A stretch of DNA of 64,000 bases. It comes from Beijerinckia sp. 28-YEA-48. GTDB taxonomy: Bacteria; Pseudomonadota; Alphaproteobacteria; Rhizobiales; Beijerinckiaceae. The DNA lies in contig NZ_FNSI01000001.1 in NCBI RefSeq assembly GCF_900104955.1, positions 4,746,001 through 4,810,000 on the forward strand. Direction: 5' to 3'. The translations under genes and the position numbers were made by a program. The notes beneath the pieces were generated by a model, which was not told where the DNA came from, did no database searches, and saw only the letters and a program-made list of their open reading frames with translations. Shown here piece after piece: positions 26,168 to 37,641 of the stretch. Position 1 is the first letter of the stretch; every line of letters starts with the position of its first letter.

Positions 26168-27079
26168 TTATCGGCGGCGCGGTTTTGCCGCCACGCCGCG
26201 CAGCGGAACGGCCATGGCGTTTTGGTCGATCCAGTTTGCAAGCACGTTGGGTTGGACGTTGGGTTGGACGTTGCTTTGGGCATCGGCCGGGGCATCCATC
26301 TGAGTGTGGTTGCGCCGCGGCGTGCAGTGCGGATCACGACGAGTTTCCGCGTTGGTGAAAAAGCGGGCGAGGTCGTGATCTTCCCCGGCGGAGATCAGCT
26401 GGATCCCGTCGAGCGTGCAGGCGAGCGTCTGGCGATCGACGGGTGTGTCCCCCGTGCCGCAGGCAAAGCCGGTCATGCGGACGAGGCGTTCAGCCGAACT
26501 GAAGCGGAACCCGAGGCAATTGGATTGAGCACTCCCGGATTCGAGCATGACATCGGCCGCCTCGAACAGGCCGAAGCGGGTCGTCATCGGGTCGGCGACA
26601 TTGCCGCGGGTGATGGCGGCGCCAAAACTGGCGGCTTCGCGCACCATATGGATGAAGAAGGAGCTATCCGCGATCGCCTCGCGGCCAACCCGGTGGACGG
26701 CGAGGCGCAGATAGGGGTGGGCGTCGTCGTCGAGGCGGCCCCAGGTTAAAATATCGATGCGTCCGCGCCCCTCGCGGTGGCGCTTGGCCTCGAAAGAAGT
26801 GGGTTCGCGGCCAAATTCCGCGGCATTCAGCCCGTACATCTGAAATGGACGTTCGAGGACGGTCCAGGGGCTCTGGGGCAGCGGTTCGGGCGCGGGCGCT
26901 GGGGCCGGCGGGGCCGGAAACAGCGCTACAGCGATGAAAATGCTGGCGATCAGCCCAATTCCAAGACCAAGGTAAAGCCCGAAGGAACGGATGGTTCTGC
27001 GCCAAAACAGGCGGACGCGCACAGCGATTTCCGCAGTCTTTCCGGGGCCGTCTGGCGCGCCGAAGACGATGAAACTCAT
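26168..27079 (-). CDS. Hypothetical membrane-anchored protein
   Basis: Encodes 303 aa from the ATG at 27079. A cytoplasmic N terminus (about 1-30) is followed by one transmembrane helix (about 31-54), a Pro/Ala linker (PAPPAPAPAPEPLP) and a periplasmic domain of about 220 residues. That domain contains EFGREPTSFEAKRHREGRGR, FFIHMVREAASFGAAI and four cysteines. The C terminus contains NVQPNVQPNV, from a 12-nt tandem repeat around 26245-26280. The family is unfamiliar; the organisation fits a periplasmic protein tethered to the inner membrane. The downstream small secreted gene lies 83 nt away on the same strand. Confidence 0.75.
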   Translation of the reverse strand: MSFIVFGAPDGPGKTAEIAVRVRLFWRRTIRSFGLYLGLGIGLIASIFIAVALFPAPPAPAPAPEPLPQSPWTVLERPFQMYGLNAAEFGREPTSFEAKRHREGRGRIDILTWGRLDDDAHPYLRLAVHRVGREAIADSSFFIHMVREAASFGAAITRGNVADPMTTRFGLFEAADVMLESGSAQSNCLGFRFSSAERLVRMTGFACGTGDTPVDRQTLACTLDGIQLISAGEDHDLARFFTNAETRRDPHCTPRRNHTQMDAPADAQSNVQPNVQPNVLANWIDQNAMAVPLRGVAAKPRRR

Positions 27080-27570
27080 GGTCCGCTTACTCTCAATACT
27101 CGGCAGTTCGCCGATCGTCGGGCCCACCAAGCCCGGAATGTACGTATTTTGAGCAAAGCTCTTAACGACCGGGTTACCAGCCGGCGGCCAATTGGTCGGA
27201 GAGTGAACGTCTGGTTAAGCTCGGAGCCGGTTCGTGGGCCGGCTGGCGGTGCGCTGCAACCGGCGCCCGCAATTGGTGGCCGGCTCCCGCCTTTGGCGGT
27301 CTGCTCCCGCCTTTGGCGGTCGCGGGATCATTGACATTGTTCCAGATCGCGTGTTTTTGAGGGACACGGCATGTGTGCCGGGACACGTTCAGATCATGGT
27401 CATCGCTTCTTTCACGAAACCGACGACGAACCCGGCCGCTAAACGCGGCACGGTTGACTGACGCACGTCCTCGCTTCCGGGCCTCTCCCCTGGCGGGAGA
27501 AGAGGCGAAGCCCGCAAAAGCCGGGTCTTCATCCCCGGGGAGACAGATTTCCTACTCAGGGTCCACGCAG
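27080..27570. other. 491-bp intergenic region upstream of asd
   Basis: No convincing gene on either strand. It contains an 18-bp direct repeat GCTCCCGCCTTTGGCGGT at 27283-27300 and 27303-27320, and a palindromic stretch TCTCCCCTGGCGGGAGA near 27483-27500. A further GC-rich inverted segment lies at about 27508-27540, just before asd. It probably carries the asd promoter and the promoter of the divergent membrane protein gene; I cannot place either with confidence. Confidence 0.6.
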
Positions 27571-28605
27571 ATGGGTTTCAAGGTCGCAATCGCAGGCGCA
27601 ACCGGCAACGTAGGCCGGGAGATGCTCAACATTCTCGCCGAGCGCCATTTTCCCGCCGATGAGGTCATTCCTCTGGCCTCCAGCCGCTCGATCGGCACCG
27701 AGGTGTCCTATGGCGATCGCACGCTGAAGTGCCGCCATCTCGACACTTATGATTTCTCCGACACCGATATCTGCCTGATGTCGGCTGGCGGCACCGTGTC
27801 CAAGGAATGGTCGCCGAAGATCGGCGCCCTGGGCTGCGTCGTCATCGATAACTCCTCGGCCTGGCGTTACGATTCCGACGTGCCGCTGATCGTGCCGGAA
27901 GTGAACCTCCACGCGTTGTCGGGTTTCACCAAGCGCAACATCATCGCCAATCCGAACTGCTCGACCGCTCAGCTCGTCGTGGCGCTGAAGCCGCTGCATG
28001 ACGTGGCGAAGATCACGCGCGTGGTGGTGTCGACCTATCAATCGGTGTCGGGCGCCGGCAAGGAAGGGATGGACGAACTGTTCGCCCAGACCCGCGCCGT
28101 CTTCGTCTCCGATCAGGTCGAGACCAAGAAGTTCCCCAAGCGCATCGCCTTCAATCTCATTCCGCAGATCGACGTCTTCATGGAGGACGGCTACACCAAG
28201 GAAGAGTGGAAGATGATGGCGGAGACCAAGAAGATCCTCGATCCGAAGATCAAGCTCGTCGCCACCTGCGTGCGCGTGCCGGTGTTTATCTCGCATTCGG
28301 AATCGGTGAATGTCGAATTCGAACGGCCGATCACCGCCGACGAAGCGCGCGACATCCTGCGTGATGCGCCGGGCTGTCTGGTCATCGATAAGCACGAGCC
28401 GGGTGGTTACATCACCCCGCACGAAGCGGCCGGCGAAGATGCCACCTACATTTCGCGCATCCGCGAGGACGCGACCGTGGAGAACGGCCTCGCCTTCTGG
28501 TGCGTCTCCGACAATCTGCGCAAGGGCGCGGCGCTCAATGCGGTGCAGATCGCCGAAGCGCTGATCGGGCAGAAGCTGATCCAGCCGCGTGCCAAGGCTG
28601 CCTGA
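27571..28605 (+). CDS. asd: Aspartate-semialdehyde dehydrogenase
   Basis: Encodes 344 aa, the usual length. The N-terminal NADP-binding AIAGATGNVGREML is followed by IDNSSAWR, the catalytic Cys130 in NPNCSTAQ, and the substrate segment RVPVFISHSESVNVEF with the active-site His. It reduces aspartyl-4-phosphate to aspartate semialdehyde on the lysine, diaminopimelate, threonine and methionine branch; dapF on the same branch lies at 47.7 kb. The ATG at 27571 is chosen because the NADP motif starts directly after it. A clear terminator follows at 28644. Confidence 0.95.
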   Translation: MGFKVAIAGATGNVGREMLNILAERHFPADEVIPLASSRSIGTEVSYGDRTLKCRHLDTYDFSDTDICLMSAGGTVSKEWSPKIGALGCVVIDNSSAWRYDSDVPLIVPEVNLHALSGFTKRNIIANPNCSTAQLVVALKPLHDVAKITRVVVSTYQSVSGAGKEGMDELFAQTRAVFVSDQVETKKFPKRIAFNLIPQIDVFMEDGYTKEEWKMMAETKKILDPKIKLVATCVRVPVFISHSESVNVEFERPITADEARDILRDAPGCLVIDKHEPGGYITPHEAAGEDATYISRIREDATVENGLAFWCVSDNLRKGAALNAVQIAEALIGQKLIQPRAKAA

Positions 28606-28643
28606 GATATTGACCGCCTGACGTCTGCAGTTTGAACGATCGA

Positions 28644-28673
28644 GCCCCTGCCGTCCGCGGCGGGGGCTTTTTT
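28644..28673 (+). terminator. Rho-independent terminator after asd
   Basis: GCCCCTGCCG and CGGCGGGGGC pair over 10 bp with one G-T, followed by six T. It starts 38 nt after the asd stop. Confidence 0.85.
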
Positions 28674-28767
28674 GTCAGTTGCGCTGCGAAGCTAACGCAT
28701 CTTGCGCGGCGGCGCATTTGGCGACATCGTGTGTGCGAATCTTCATCAAGAAGAACAGGAAACGCTC

Positions 28768-29925
28768 ATGTCGATTGCTACAGAACGTAAACGCCGCATT
28801 CTCACGACCCATGTGGGCAGCCTCCCGCGCCCCGAAGCCCTCAGCGAATTCATGGCGGCGCAAATGGATGGGCGCACGGTTGATGCGGGAAAATATGCCG
28901 CCGCGGTCAGCCATGCGGTGGCCGATTGCGTCGCCTCTCAACTCGAGACCGGGATCGACATCATCAGCGACGGCGAGCAGTCGAAGCCGAGTTTCTACGC
29001 CTATGTGCATCAAAGACTTGGTGGCATCCAGCGCCGCACCGGCTCGCCGCAAGGGCGCAGCCATACGAAGGAAATCGACGCCTTTCCCGATTTCTACACC
29101 GCCGGCCATTCCGGCACGCAGCCGGCGGGTTTTGAGTGCGTCGGGCCGATGACCTATGCGGGCACCGATCTGTTGAAGATCGATCTCGACAATCTGCGGG
29201 CGGCGGTCGCCGGCCGTAATCCGGTCGATGTTTTCATTCCCGCCGCCTCGGTCGCAACCGTCGAAGGCGCGGTGGTCGATCGTCACTATAATAACGAAGA
29301 GGCCTATCTCGCAGCGATCATCGAAGCGATGCGCGTTGAATATGAGGCCATTGTCGCCGCCGGTTTCTCGGTGCAGCTCGACGATCCGCGCCTTGCCATG
29401 CATTACATGCTCAATCCTCAGATGACGGTTAAGGAGGCGCAGGCGTGGGCGCGTCGCCGGGTCGAGGCGATGAATGAATCGGTGCGCAATATTCCTTCCG
29501 ACCGCATCCGCCATCACACCTGCTACGGCATCAATATCGGCCCGCGCACCCATGATCTCGAGATGAAGCATCTCACCGACATCATTCTGTCGATCAACGC
29601 CGATCATTATTCATTCGAATACGGCAATCCGCGCCATGAACATGAAGCGGGGATCTGGAAAGGCGTGAAGTTGCCGGAAGGCAAGGCGTTGCTGCCCGGC
29701 TTCGTCACCCATGCCAGCGTGCTGGTCGAACATCCCGAGCTGGTGGCGCAGCGTATCGTCCGGTTCGCCGATATCGTGGGCAAGGAGCATGTCATCGCTT
29801 CGACCGATTGCGGCTTCGCTTCGTCGCCGCGCGCTGTGCCGGAGGTGATCCCGAGCATCGTCACCGCGAAGCTGCAGAGCCTGGTTGAAGGCGCGAAGCT
29901 GGCGTCGAAGCATTTGTTTGGGTGA
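28768..29925 (+). CDS. Cobalamin-independent methionine synthase (MetE C-terminal domain) family protein
   Basis: Encodes 385 aa: a single MetE-type C-terminal barrel, about half the size of full MetE. It starts THVGSLPRPEAL and carries DGEQSKPSF, QLDDPRLAMHY, a His in RIRHHTCYG and Cys in STDCGFASSP, the expected zinc ligands near the thiol site. It lacks the N-terminal folate-binding barrel, so a different methyl donor or substrate, or a core-MetE-like activity, is possible. The ATG at 28768 follows AGGAA. It lies between asd and leuB, with asd isolated from it by a terminator. A double REP-like element follows its 3' end. Confidence 0.85.
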   Translation: MSIATERKRRILTTHVGSLPRPEALSEFMAAQMDGRTVDAGKYAAAVSHAVADCVASQLETGIDIISDGEQSKPSFYAYVHQRLGGIQRRTGSPQGRSHTKEIDAFPDFYTAGHSGTQPAGFECVGPMTYAGTDLLKIDLDNLRAAVAGRNPVDVFIPAASVATVEGAVVDRHYNNEEAYLAAIIEAMRVEYEAIVAAGFSVQLDDPRLAMHYMLNPQMTVKEAQAWARRRVEAMNESVRNIPSDRIRHHTCYGINIGPRTHDLEMKHLTDIILSINADHYSFEYGNPRHEHEAGIWKGVKLPEGKALLPGFVTHASVLVEHPELVAQRIVRFADIVGKEHVIASTDCGFASSPRAVPEVIPSIVTAKLQSLVEGAKLASKHLFG

Positions 29926-29937
29926 GCTCTATCCGCG

Positions 29938-30105
29938 ACCTTGGTTTCATCCCGGACGCGCTGCAAGCGCGATCCGAAAACCAGGGGCGTGAGGTCGAGG
30001 CGAACGAAACGCACGCATCGGATCAAAGCCGCCGCCAATATTGAGGCGGTTGCCCCTGGATACCGGATCACGCTTCGCGTGTCCGGTATGACACCCAGGC
30101 TTCGG
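29938..30105. repeat. REP-like double palindrome, family A, copy 2
   Basis: Left arm TTTCATCCCGGACGCGCTG with AGCGCGATCCG forms one hairpin; right arm ACCGGATCACGCTTCGCGTG with TCCGGTATGACACC forms another. The inner ends CCAGGGGC (about 29981) and GCCCCTGG (about 30052) are themselves inverted, so the element could also fold as one large cruciform. It lies between convergent genes. Confidence 0.85.
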
Positions 30106-30130
30106 TGTGGTGATGGCCGTGTCGGTCTGA

Positions 30131-30165
30131 CCCCAAACAACAATGCCCGGCGGAGCCGGGCATTG
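30131..30165 (-). terminator. Rho-independent terminator of leuB
   Basis: A perfect 11-bp stem CAATGCCCGGC/GCCGGGCATTG with a GGA loop (30141-30165), followed on the minus strand by TTGTTTGGGG. It begins 22 nt beyond the leuB stop. Confidence 0.8.
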
Positions 30166-30186
30166 CGGTGGTCTTGATGGAGAAGC

Positions 30187-31296
30187 TTACGCCGACTTCT
30201 TCAGCTGCGCGACGATGGCGTCGCCCATTTCTGTGGTCGAGACATGGGACGGCGCATTGCCCTTGATGTCGGCGGTGCGCAGGCCGGCTTCGAGCACGTC
30301 GGCGATGGCCTTCTCGATCTTGTCGGCCGCGTCGCCGAGGCCGAAGGAATAGCGCAGGCACATGGCCAGCGACGCAATCATGGCGATCGGATTGGCGAGG
30401 CCCTTGCCGGCGATGTCGGGCGCCGAGCCGTGCACCGGCTCATAGAGCGCCTTGCGCTTCTTCGTTTTCGGATCGATGTCGCCCAGCGAAGCCGACGGCA
30501 GCATGCCGAGCGAGCCGGTCAGCATGGCGGCGATGTCGGACAGCATGTCGCCGAACAGATTGTCGGAGACGATGACGTCGAACTGCTTGGGCCAGCGCAC
30601 CAGCTGCATGCCGAGGGAATCAGCGAGCTGGTGTTCGAGGGTGACGTCGGCGTAATCGCGCTTGTGCAGGGCGGTGACGACTTCGTTCCACAACACGCCG
30701 GACTTCATCACATTGCGCTTCTCGGTCGAGGTCACCTTGTTGCGGCGCTTGCGCGCCAGTTCGAAGGCGACGCGGGAGATGCGCTCGATTTCGTAGGTGT
30801 CATAGACCTGTGTGTCGATGCCGCGCTTCTGGCCGTTGCCGAGGTCGATGATCTGCTTGGGTTCGCCGAAATAGACGCCGCCGGTCAATTCGCGCACGAT
30901 CATGATGTCGAGGTCCTCGACGATCTCGCGCTTCAGTGAGGAGGCATCGGCGAGCGCCGGATAGCAGACCGCCGGGCGCAGGTTGGCATAAAGGCCGAGG
31001 TCCTTGCGCAGGCGGAGGAGGCCCGCTTCCGGACGCACGTCATAGGGCACCGCGTCCCACTTCGGGCCGCCGACCGCGCCGAAGATCACGGCGTCGGCCG
31101 CATGGGCCATGGCCATATGCTCTTCGCTGATCGACTGGCCGTGGGCGTCATAGGCCGAGCCGCCGACCAGGCCGCGTTCCATATTGAAGCTGGCGACGCC
31201 GCTTTCGTCGAGGAAGCGGGCCACTTTCTCCACTTCCGCCATCACTTCCGGGCCGATGCCGTCGCCGGGCAGGAGAAACAGATTGTAGGTGGCCAT
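30187..31296 (-). CDS. leuB: 3-isopropylmalate dehydrogenase
   Basis: Encodes 369 aa, standard length. It starts [13 protein letters not shown], has the conserved substrate Arg/Lys/Tyr region ([13 protein letters not shown]) and the NAD-binding [17 protein letters not shown] near the C terminus. It oxidises and decarboxylates 3-isopropylmalate in leucine synthesis. The start at 31296 is taken because the Rossmann-like strand begins at once and upstream codons show no homology character. leuC and leuD are not in the window. A terminator follows at 30165-30131. Confidence 0.96.
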   Translation of the reverse strand: MATYNLFLLPGDGIGPEVMAEVEKVARFLDESGVASFNMERGLVGGSAYDAHGQSISEEHMAMAHAADAVIFGAVGGPKWDAVPYDVRPEAGLLRLRKDLGLYANLRPAVCYPALADASSLKREIVEDLDIMIVRELTGGVYFGEPKQIIDLGNGQKRGIDTQVYDTYEIERISRVAFELARKRRNKVTSTEKRNVMKSGVLWNEVVTALHKRDYADVTLEHQLADSLGMQLVRWPKQFDVIVSDNLFGDMLSDIAAMLTGSLGMLPSASLGDIDPKTKKRKALYEPVHGSAPDIAGKGLANPIAMIASLAMCLRYSFGLGDAADKIEKAIADVLEAGLRTADIKGNAPSHVSTTEMGDAIVAQLKKSA

Positions 31297-31410
31297 GAGG
31301 GGTCCTCGGTCTGAACGGTTGAATTGCGCGGCTTTGCTACCGGCCTGCCGCTGGAATGGCAAGCGACCCGCTTCACGGGCGGGGCTGATATGCAAAAAGC
31401 CGCCACTTAA

Positions 31411-31463
31411 AGCTTTTTTGAGCGAAGTGGAGGCCGGTTCGCGTGAAGAAAATGCGTCGAAAT
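31411..31463 (+). repeat. Dispersed palindromic repeat, family B, copy 3
   Basis: AGCTTTTTTGAGCGAAGTGG then CCGGTTCGCGTGAAGAAAAT and GCGTCGAAAT. Same orientation and core as 9881-9945. It lies between the leuB start and the acnA terminator. Confidence 0.8.
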
Positions 31464-31494
31464 AGAAAAGGGCTCGGTTCTTAGAACCGAGCCC
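31461..31494 (-). terminator. Rho-independent terminator of acnA
   Basis: A perfect 11-bp stem GGGCTCGGTTC/GAACCGAGCCC with a 3-nt loop (31470-31494), followed on the minus strand by TTTTCTATTT. It starts 42 nt past the acnA stop. Confidence 0.88.
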
Positions 31495-31536
31495 CTGGGC
31501 GGCTTTTCAAGGGCCTGCCTTGGCCTATGCCTGAGA

Positions 31537-34263
<2,727 letters not shown>

Positions 34264-34394
34264 TGTATGATCCCGGTTGGAGGTGGGGGGATTGACGGGG
34301 CTTATAGATAATTCCTGCGGCGCGCGCTACACGCTGATTGGTTGATTTTTTGTCTCATATCACAAGACCGATCTCATGACGGGCTTAGACTGTT

Positions 34395-35081
34395 TTGCCT
34401 GATTTTTCGCCCTCCCCCGTTTCGCTGCGCGTCGCTGGTCTCGATCTGGTGCGGGGCGAGCAGCATCTGGCCGCTCAATTGACGTTCACGGTCGAGGCCG
34501 GCACCGCGCTGGCGGTCGTCGGCGCCAATGGCTCGGGCAAATCGACATTGCTGCGGTGTATCGCCGGCCTGCTGCCGTTCGAGCAGGGCTCGGTCGAAGT
34601 GTTGGGCGCAGAAATACCAGGCTCCGGCGATGCGCCGATCGCCGCGCTGTCCCACTATCTGGGACACCAGGAGGCGATGAAGCCGGCGCTGACCGTCGGC
34701 GAGAACCTGCGCTTTTGGGCCACCATGCTGCGTCAAGAAGCTGGAAATGCGGGGGCTGGTGAGGCGGCAAGCCAGGGCGAAGACCTCACGCCGGTCGCCG
34801 CGCTGGAGCGGTTCGATCTCGCCCATGTGGTTGATACACCGGCCGGATATCTCTCCGCCGGGCAGCGTCGCCGGGCCGCGCTGGCGCGGCTTCTGGTGGT
34901 GTCGCGGCCGATCTGGCTGCTCGATGAACCGACGGCGGCGCTCGATGCGGCTTCGGTGAAAAAACTCACCGAAGTCATGGCGGCGCATCTCAACGGCGGC
35001 GGTCTGATCGTCGCCGCCACCCATGACCAGCTCGGCATCGCGGTGCACGAACTGCGGTTGGGAGAGGATGCTGGTCCATGA
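34395..35081 (+). CDS. ccmA: Heme exporter ATP-binding protein CcmA
   Basis: Encodes 228 aa, an ABC ATPase with Walker A GANGSGKST, signature LSAGQRRR and Walker B WLLDEPTAALD. With CcmB, CcmC and CcmD it forms the system that releases heme-loaded CcmE during cytochrome c maturation. The start is a TTG at 34395. ccmB begins in the last 4 nt (ATGA). ccmC, normally next, is displaced to 42.15 kb by an inserted gene set. Confidence 0.95.
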   Translation: MPDFSPSPVSLRVAGLDLVRGEQHLAAQLTFTVEAGTALAVVGANGSGKSTLLRCIAGLLPFEQGSVEVLGAEIPGSGDAPIAALSHYLGHQEAMKPALTVGENLRFWATMLRQEAGNAGAGEAASQGEDLTPVAALERFDLAHVVDTPAGYLSAGQRRRAALARLLVVSRPIWLLDEPTAALDAASVKKLTEVMAAHLNGGGLIVAATHDQLGIAVHELRLGEDAGP

Positions 35082-35746
35082 TGGCCGCCTGCGGCGCCTT
35101 GTTCATGCGCGAGCTGCGCATTGCCCATCGGATCGGTGGTGGGGCGACGATCGGCGTCGTGTTTTTCCTGATCCTCGTGACCATCGTGCCGTTCGCCATC
35201 GGCCCCGACCTCAATCTTCTGGCGCGCATAGGGCCGGCGATTCTCTGGATCGCGGCGCTGCTTGCGACCCTGCTCGGCCTCGACCGGCTGTTCCAATCCG
35301 ATGCCGAGGATGGGTCGCTCGATCTTCTGCGCATGGCTGATCTGCCGCTGGAGCTGATCGTTGCGGTCAAATGCGCGGCGCATTGGGTGGCGACCTGCCT
35401 GCCACTTGTCATTGCGGCGCCGCTGTTTGGCGTGATGCTGGCGGTTGACGGGCCGGCGCTGGCGGCGCTGACAGCTACGCTGGCTGCTGGCACGCCGGCT
35501 CTTACCTTTGTTGGCGCCATCGGCGCGGCGTTGACGGCGAGCTTGCGGCGCGGCGGTTTGTTGATGGCGGTGATCGTTCTGCCCTTGACCATCCCGGTGC
35601 TTATCTTCGGTGTGTCGGCGGCGCAGGCAACGAGCGGCACCGTGCCGTTCTTGTCGCCGTTCCTGATTCTGGTGGCGTTGTCGCTGGCCGCGATTGTTCT
35701 GGCGCCTTTCGCAGCAGCGGCGGCGTTGCGCGCCATGGCCCGCTGA
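35078..35746 (+). CDS. ccmB: Heme exporter permease CcmB
   Basis: Encodes 222 aa with six predicted hydrophobic helices, beginning AACGALFMRELRIAHRIGG and containing DLFQSDAEDGSLD-like LFQSDAEDGSLDLLRMADLP, typical of CcmB. It is the membrane subunit that pairs with CcmA. It overlaps ccmA by 4 bp. The gene after it is not ccmC but a decarboxylase-like gene 120 nt downstream. Confidence 0.95.
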   Translation: MMAACGALFMRELRIAHRIGGGATIGVVFFLILVTIVPFAIGPDLNLLARIGPAILWIAALLATLLGLDRLFQSDAEDGSLDLLRMADLPLELIVAVKCAAHWVATCLPLVIAAPLFGVMLAVDGPALAALTATLAAGTPALTFVGAIGAALTASLRRGGLLMAVIVLPLTIPVLIFGVSAAQATSGTVPFLSPFLILVALSLAAIVLAPFAAAAALRAMAR

Positions 35747-35773
35747 ATTTGGCGCGCTGAATCTCTGCGACAA

Positions 35774-35815
35774 GCATCAATCGCGTAGATCAACATTGTT
35801 CTGCGCATTGATTGC
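35774..35815. promoter_or_regulatory. Imperfect inverted repeat upstream of the catabolic genes
   Basis: GCATCAAT (35774) and ATTGATTGC (35807-35815) pair with one bulge, in the 120-nt gap between ccmB and the next gene. It could be an operator for a LysR- or IclR-type regulator, but no regulator gene is in the window. Confidence 0.3.
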
Positions 35816-35866
35816 GCCGGCCTGTGTCCTGCGCCATTGTCCCCGGCAAATCAGTCCGGAGGAACA

Positions 35867-36844
35867 ATGACCAAGCTGAAACTAACTTTTGCCTGCGGCC
35901 CCTATGATCGGATGGAGGCGCTGGCGAGCGGCGAAGTGAAGCCGGAGGGGATCGATCTCGACTATCGGGTGATGGACGACCCGCGCGAACTGTTCGACCT
36001 GCTGATGTCGAGCGACGATTTCGACATGGCGGAGATGTCGTCGTCGGAATACATCGCCAATACGGTGGCGGGCACCAGCCCGTTCGTGGCGCTGCCGGTG
36101 TTTCCTTCCAAGGTCTATCGCCACGGCTTCATCTGTTACAATCGCAAATCCGGCATCAAGACGCCGAAGGATCTGGCCGGCAAGCGTATCGGCGTGCCGC
36201 TCTATACGATGAGCGCAGCGCTGTGGTGCCGGGGCATGCTGGAAGATGAATATGGCGTCGATCTCTCCGACGTCACCTGGGTGCAGGGCAATATGCATAC
36301 GGCCGGCACCCATGGAAATCCGCACGCGCCGCCGCTGCTGCGTCCGCTCAAACTGGAAGTGAACGCCACCGCGTCCTTGAGCCAATTGCTCAGCCGTGGC
36401 GAGATCGATGCCACTTTGGGCGCGCTCATCCCCGATACGCTGGGCGTCGATCCGGATGTGGTGCGGCTGTTTCCGAACTTCCGCGATGTCGAGATCGACT
36501 ATTACAAGCGCACGAAAATTCATCCGATCATGCATCTCGTGGTCATCCGCAAAAGCGTGTTCGAGAAGAACCCCTGGATCGCGCGGCCGCTGTACGAGGC
36601 GTTCGAGGCGTCGAAGCGCAGCATGTGGGAGAAATTGCAATATTCCGGTGCGCAGCGCGTCATGCTGCCGTGGCTTTATGCCGAGATCGACACGATCAAA
36701 CAGACCTTTGGCGACGATCCCTGGCCTTATGGGCTGAAGGCCAATCTGCCGACCCTGACCAAGGCGATCGAATATATGCATCGCGACGCCATGATCGCGC
36801 GCAAGCCGACGATGGAAGAATTGTTCGTGGATGTGGGAGCCTGA
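35867..36844 (+). CDS. 4,5-dihydroxyphthalate decarboxylase (Pht5)-like protein
   Basis: Encodes 325 aa. The N terminus KLKLTFACGPYDRMEAL is typical of 4,5-dihydroxyphthalate decarboxylase homologues, which share the type 2 periplasmic-binding-protein fold. There is no signal peptide, so a cytoplasmic enzyme is likelier than a binding protein. Conserved-looking stretches are DFDMAEMSSSEYI, FICYNRKSGIKTPKDLAGKR and MHTAGTHGNPHAPPLLRPLK. The ATG at 35867 has a strong CCGGAGG site. It starts a compact set with a class II aldolase-type gene 3 nt downstream and a TctC-type binding protein, suggesting decarboxylation of a dihydroxylated aromatic dicarboxylate. The substrate is inferred from family only. 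Confidence 0.78.
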   Translation: MTKLKLTFACGPYDRMEALASGEVKPEGIDLDYRVMDDPRELFDLLMSSDDFDMAEMSSSEYIANTVAGTSPFVALPVFPSKVYRHGFICYNRKSGIKTPKDLAGKRIGVPLYTMSAALWCRGMLEDEYGVDLSDVTWVQGNMHTAGTHGNPHAPPLLRPLKLEVNATASLSQLLSRGEIDATLGALIPDTLGVDPDVVRLFPNFRDVEIDYYKRTKIHPIMHLVVIRKSVFEKNPWIARPLYEAFEASKRSMWEKLQYSGAQRVMLPWLYAEIDTIKQTFGDDPWPYGLKANLPTLTKAIEYMHRDAMIARKPTMEELFVDVGA

Positions 36845-36847
36845 GCC

Positions 36848-37618
36848 ATGGACGCAATTAAATTGGATGCGATCAAAACCGCCATCCGCGATGTCGTCAT
36901 CGCCAACCGCATTCTGGCTTATGAGCATGTGCTCGATGCCTATGGCCATGTCAGCATGCGCCATCCGCACGATCCGTCGCGCTATCTGCTGTCGCGCTCG
37001 CTCAGCCCCGGCATCGTGACGGAAGCCGATATCATCGAATTCCATCTCGACGGCACGCCGGTGTCGCCGGACGAAAAGCGGCCGCTCTATCTGGAGCGCT
37101 TCATCCACGGCGGCGTCTACGAGAAACGTCCCGATGTGATGGCGGTCATCCATTCCCATGCGGAGGATGTGCTGCCCTTCACCATTTCGCGGCGCAAGCT
37201 GCGACCGGTGCTGCATGCGGTCGGCAATATGGGCGCGCATGTACCGGTGTGGGATATCGCCGAGAAGTTTGGCGATCGCACCACGTTGCTGGTGACCAAT
37301 ATGGAGCAGGGTCGCGATCTCGCCGGCTGCCTCGACTGCAACCGTATGGCTTTGATGCGTGGCCACGGCTTTGTCTGCACTGGCGTATCGATCCAAGACC
37401 TGGTGCGCCTCGCCGTCTATATCCCCAAGAACGCGCGCGTGCAGATGGCGGCGATGCGCATGTGCTTGAGCGATGACGAGAGTGAGATTAGGGCTTTGTC
37501 GCAGGGTGAGATCGAGGCGCGGCTGGCGCTTGATCCGAACTCTCCAGCGTTGCTGCGCGGCTGGGAATATTGGGCGCGCGAGGCCGGTTGTGGCGATATG
37601 CTGGGCGAACTCTACTAA
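36848..37618 (+). CDS. Class II aldolase/adducin-family protein (possible aromatic decarboxylase)
   Basis: Encodes 256 aa. Zinc ligands of the family are visible: HSH at VIHSHAED and HGHG-like MRGHGFVC. The family includes fuculose-phosphate aldolase and several aromatic decarboxylases such as 3,4-dihydroxyphthalate 2-decarboxylase and a vitamin B6 catabolic decarboxylase. Position 3 nt after a dihydroxyphthalate-decarboxylase-like gene favours the decarboxylase reading. A TctC-type binding protein gene follows after 23 nt with a GGAGGG site, so the three genes appear to be one operon. Confidence 0.8.
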   Translation: MDAIKLDAIKTAIRDVVIANRILAYEHVLDAYGHVSMRHPHDPSRYLLSRSLSPGIVTEADIIEFHLDGTPVSPDEKRPLYLERFIHGGVYEKRPDVMAVIHSHAEDVLPFTISRRKLRPVLHAVGNMGAHVPVWDIAEKFGDRTTLLVTNMEQGRDLAGCLDCNRMALMRGHGFVCTGVSIQDLVRLAVYIPKNARVQMAAMRMCLSDDESEIRALSQGEIEARLALDPNSPALLRGWEYWAREAGCGDMLGELY

Positions 37619-37641
37619 GAAACGAAAAAACGGAGGGAATA

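Noticed and set aside
27234-27461. 75-codon frame in the asd upstream region
   Set aside because: It has no ribosome-binding site or signal peptide and is made partly of the direct repeat; no coding evidence.
35867-36844. Periplasmic ABC substrate-binding protein
   Set aside because: The fold is similar, but there is no signal peptide and the N terminus matches dihydroxyphthalate decarboxylase homologues.
35882-37396. 504-codon minus-strand frame opposite the decarboxylase-like genes
   Set aside because: Both plus-strand genes have strong ribosome-binding sites and family motifs; the antisense translation is His/Arg-rich with no domain.
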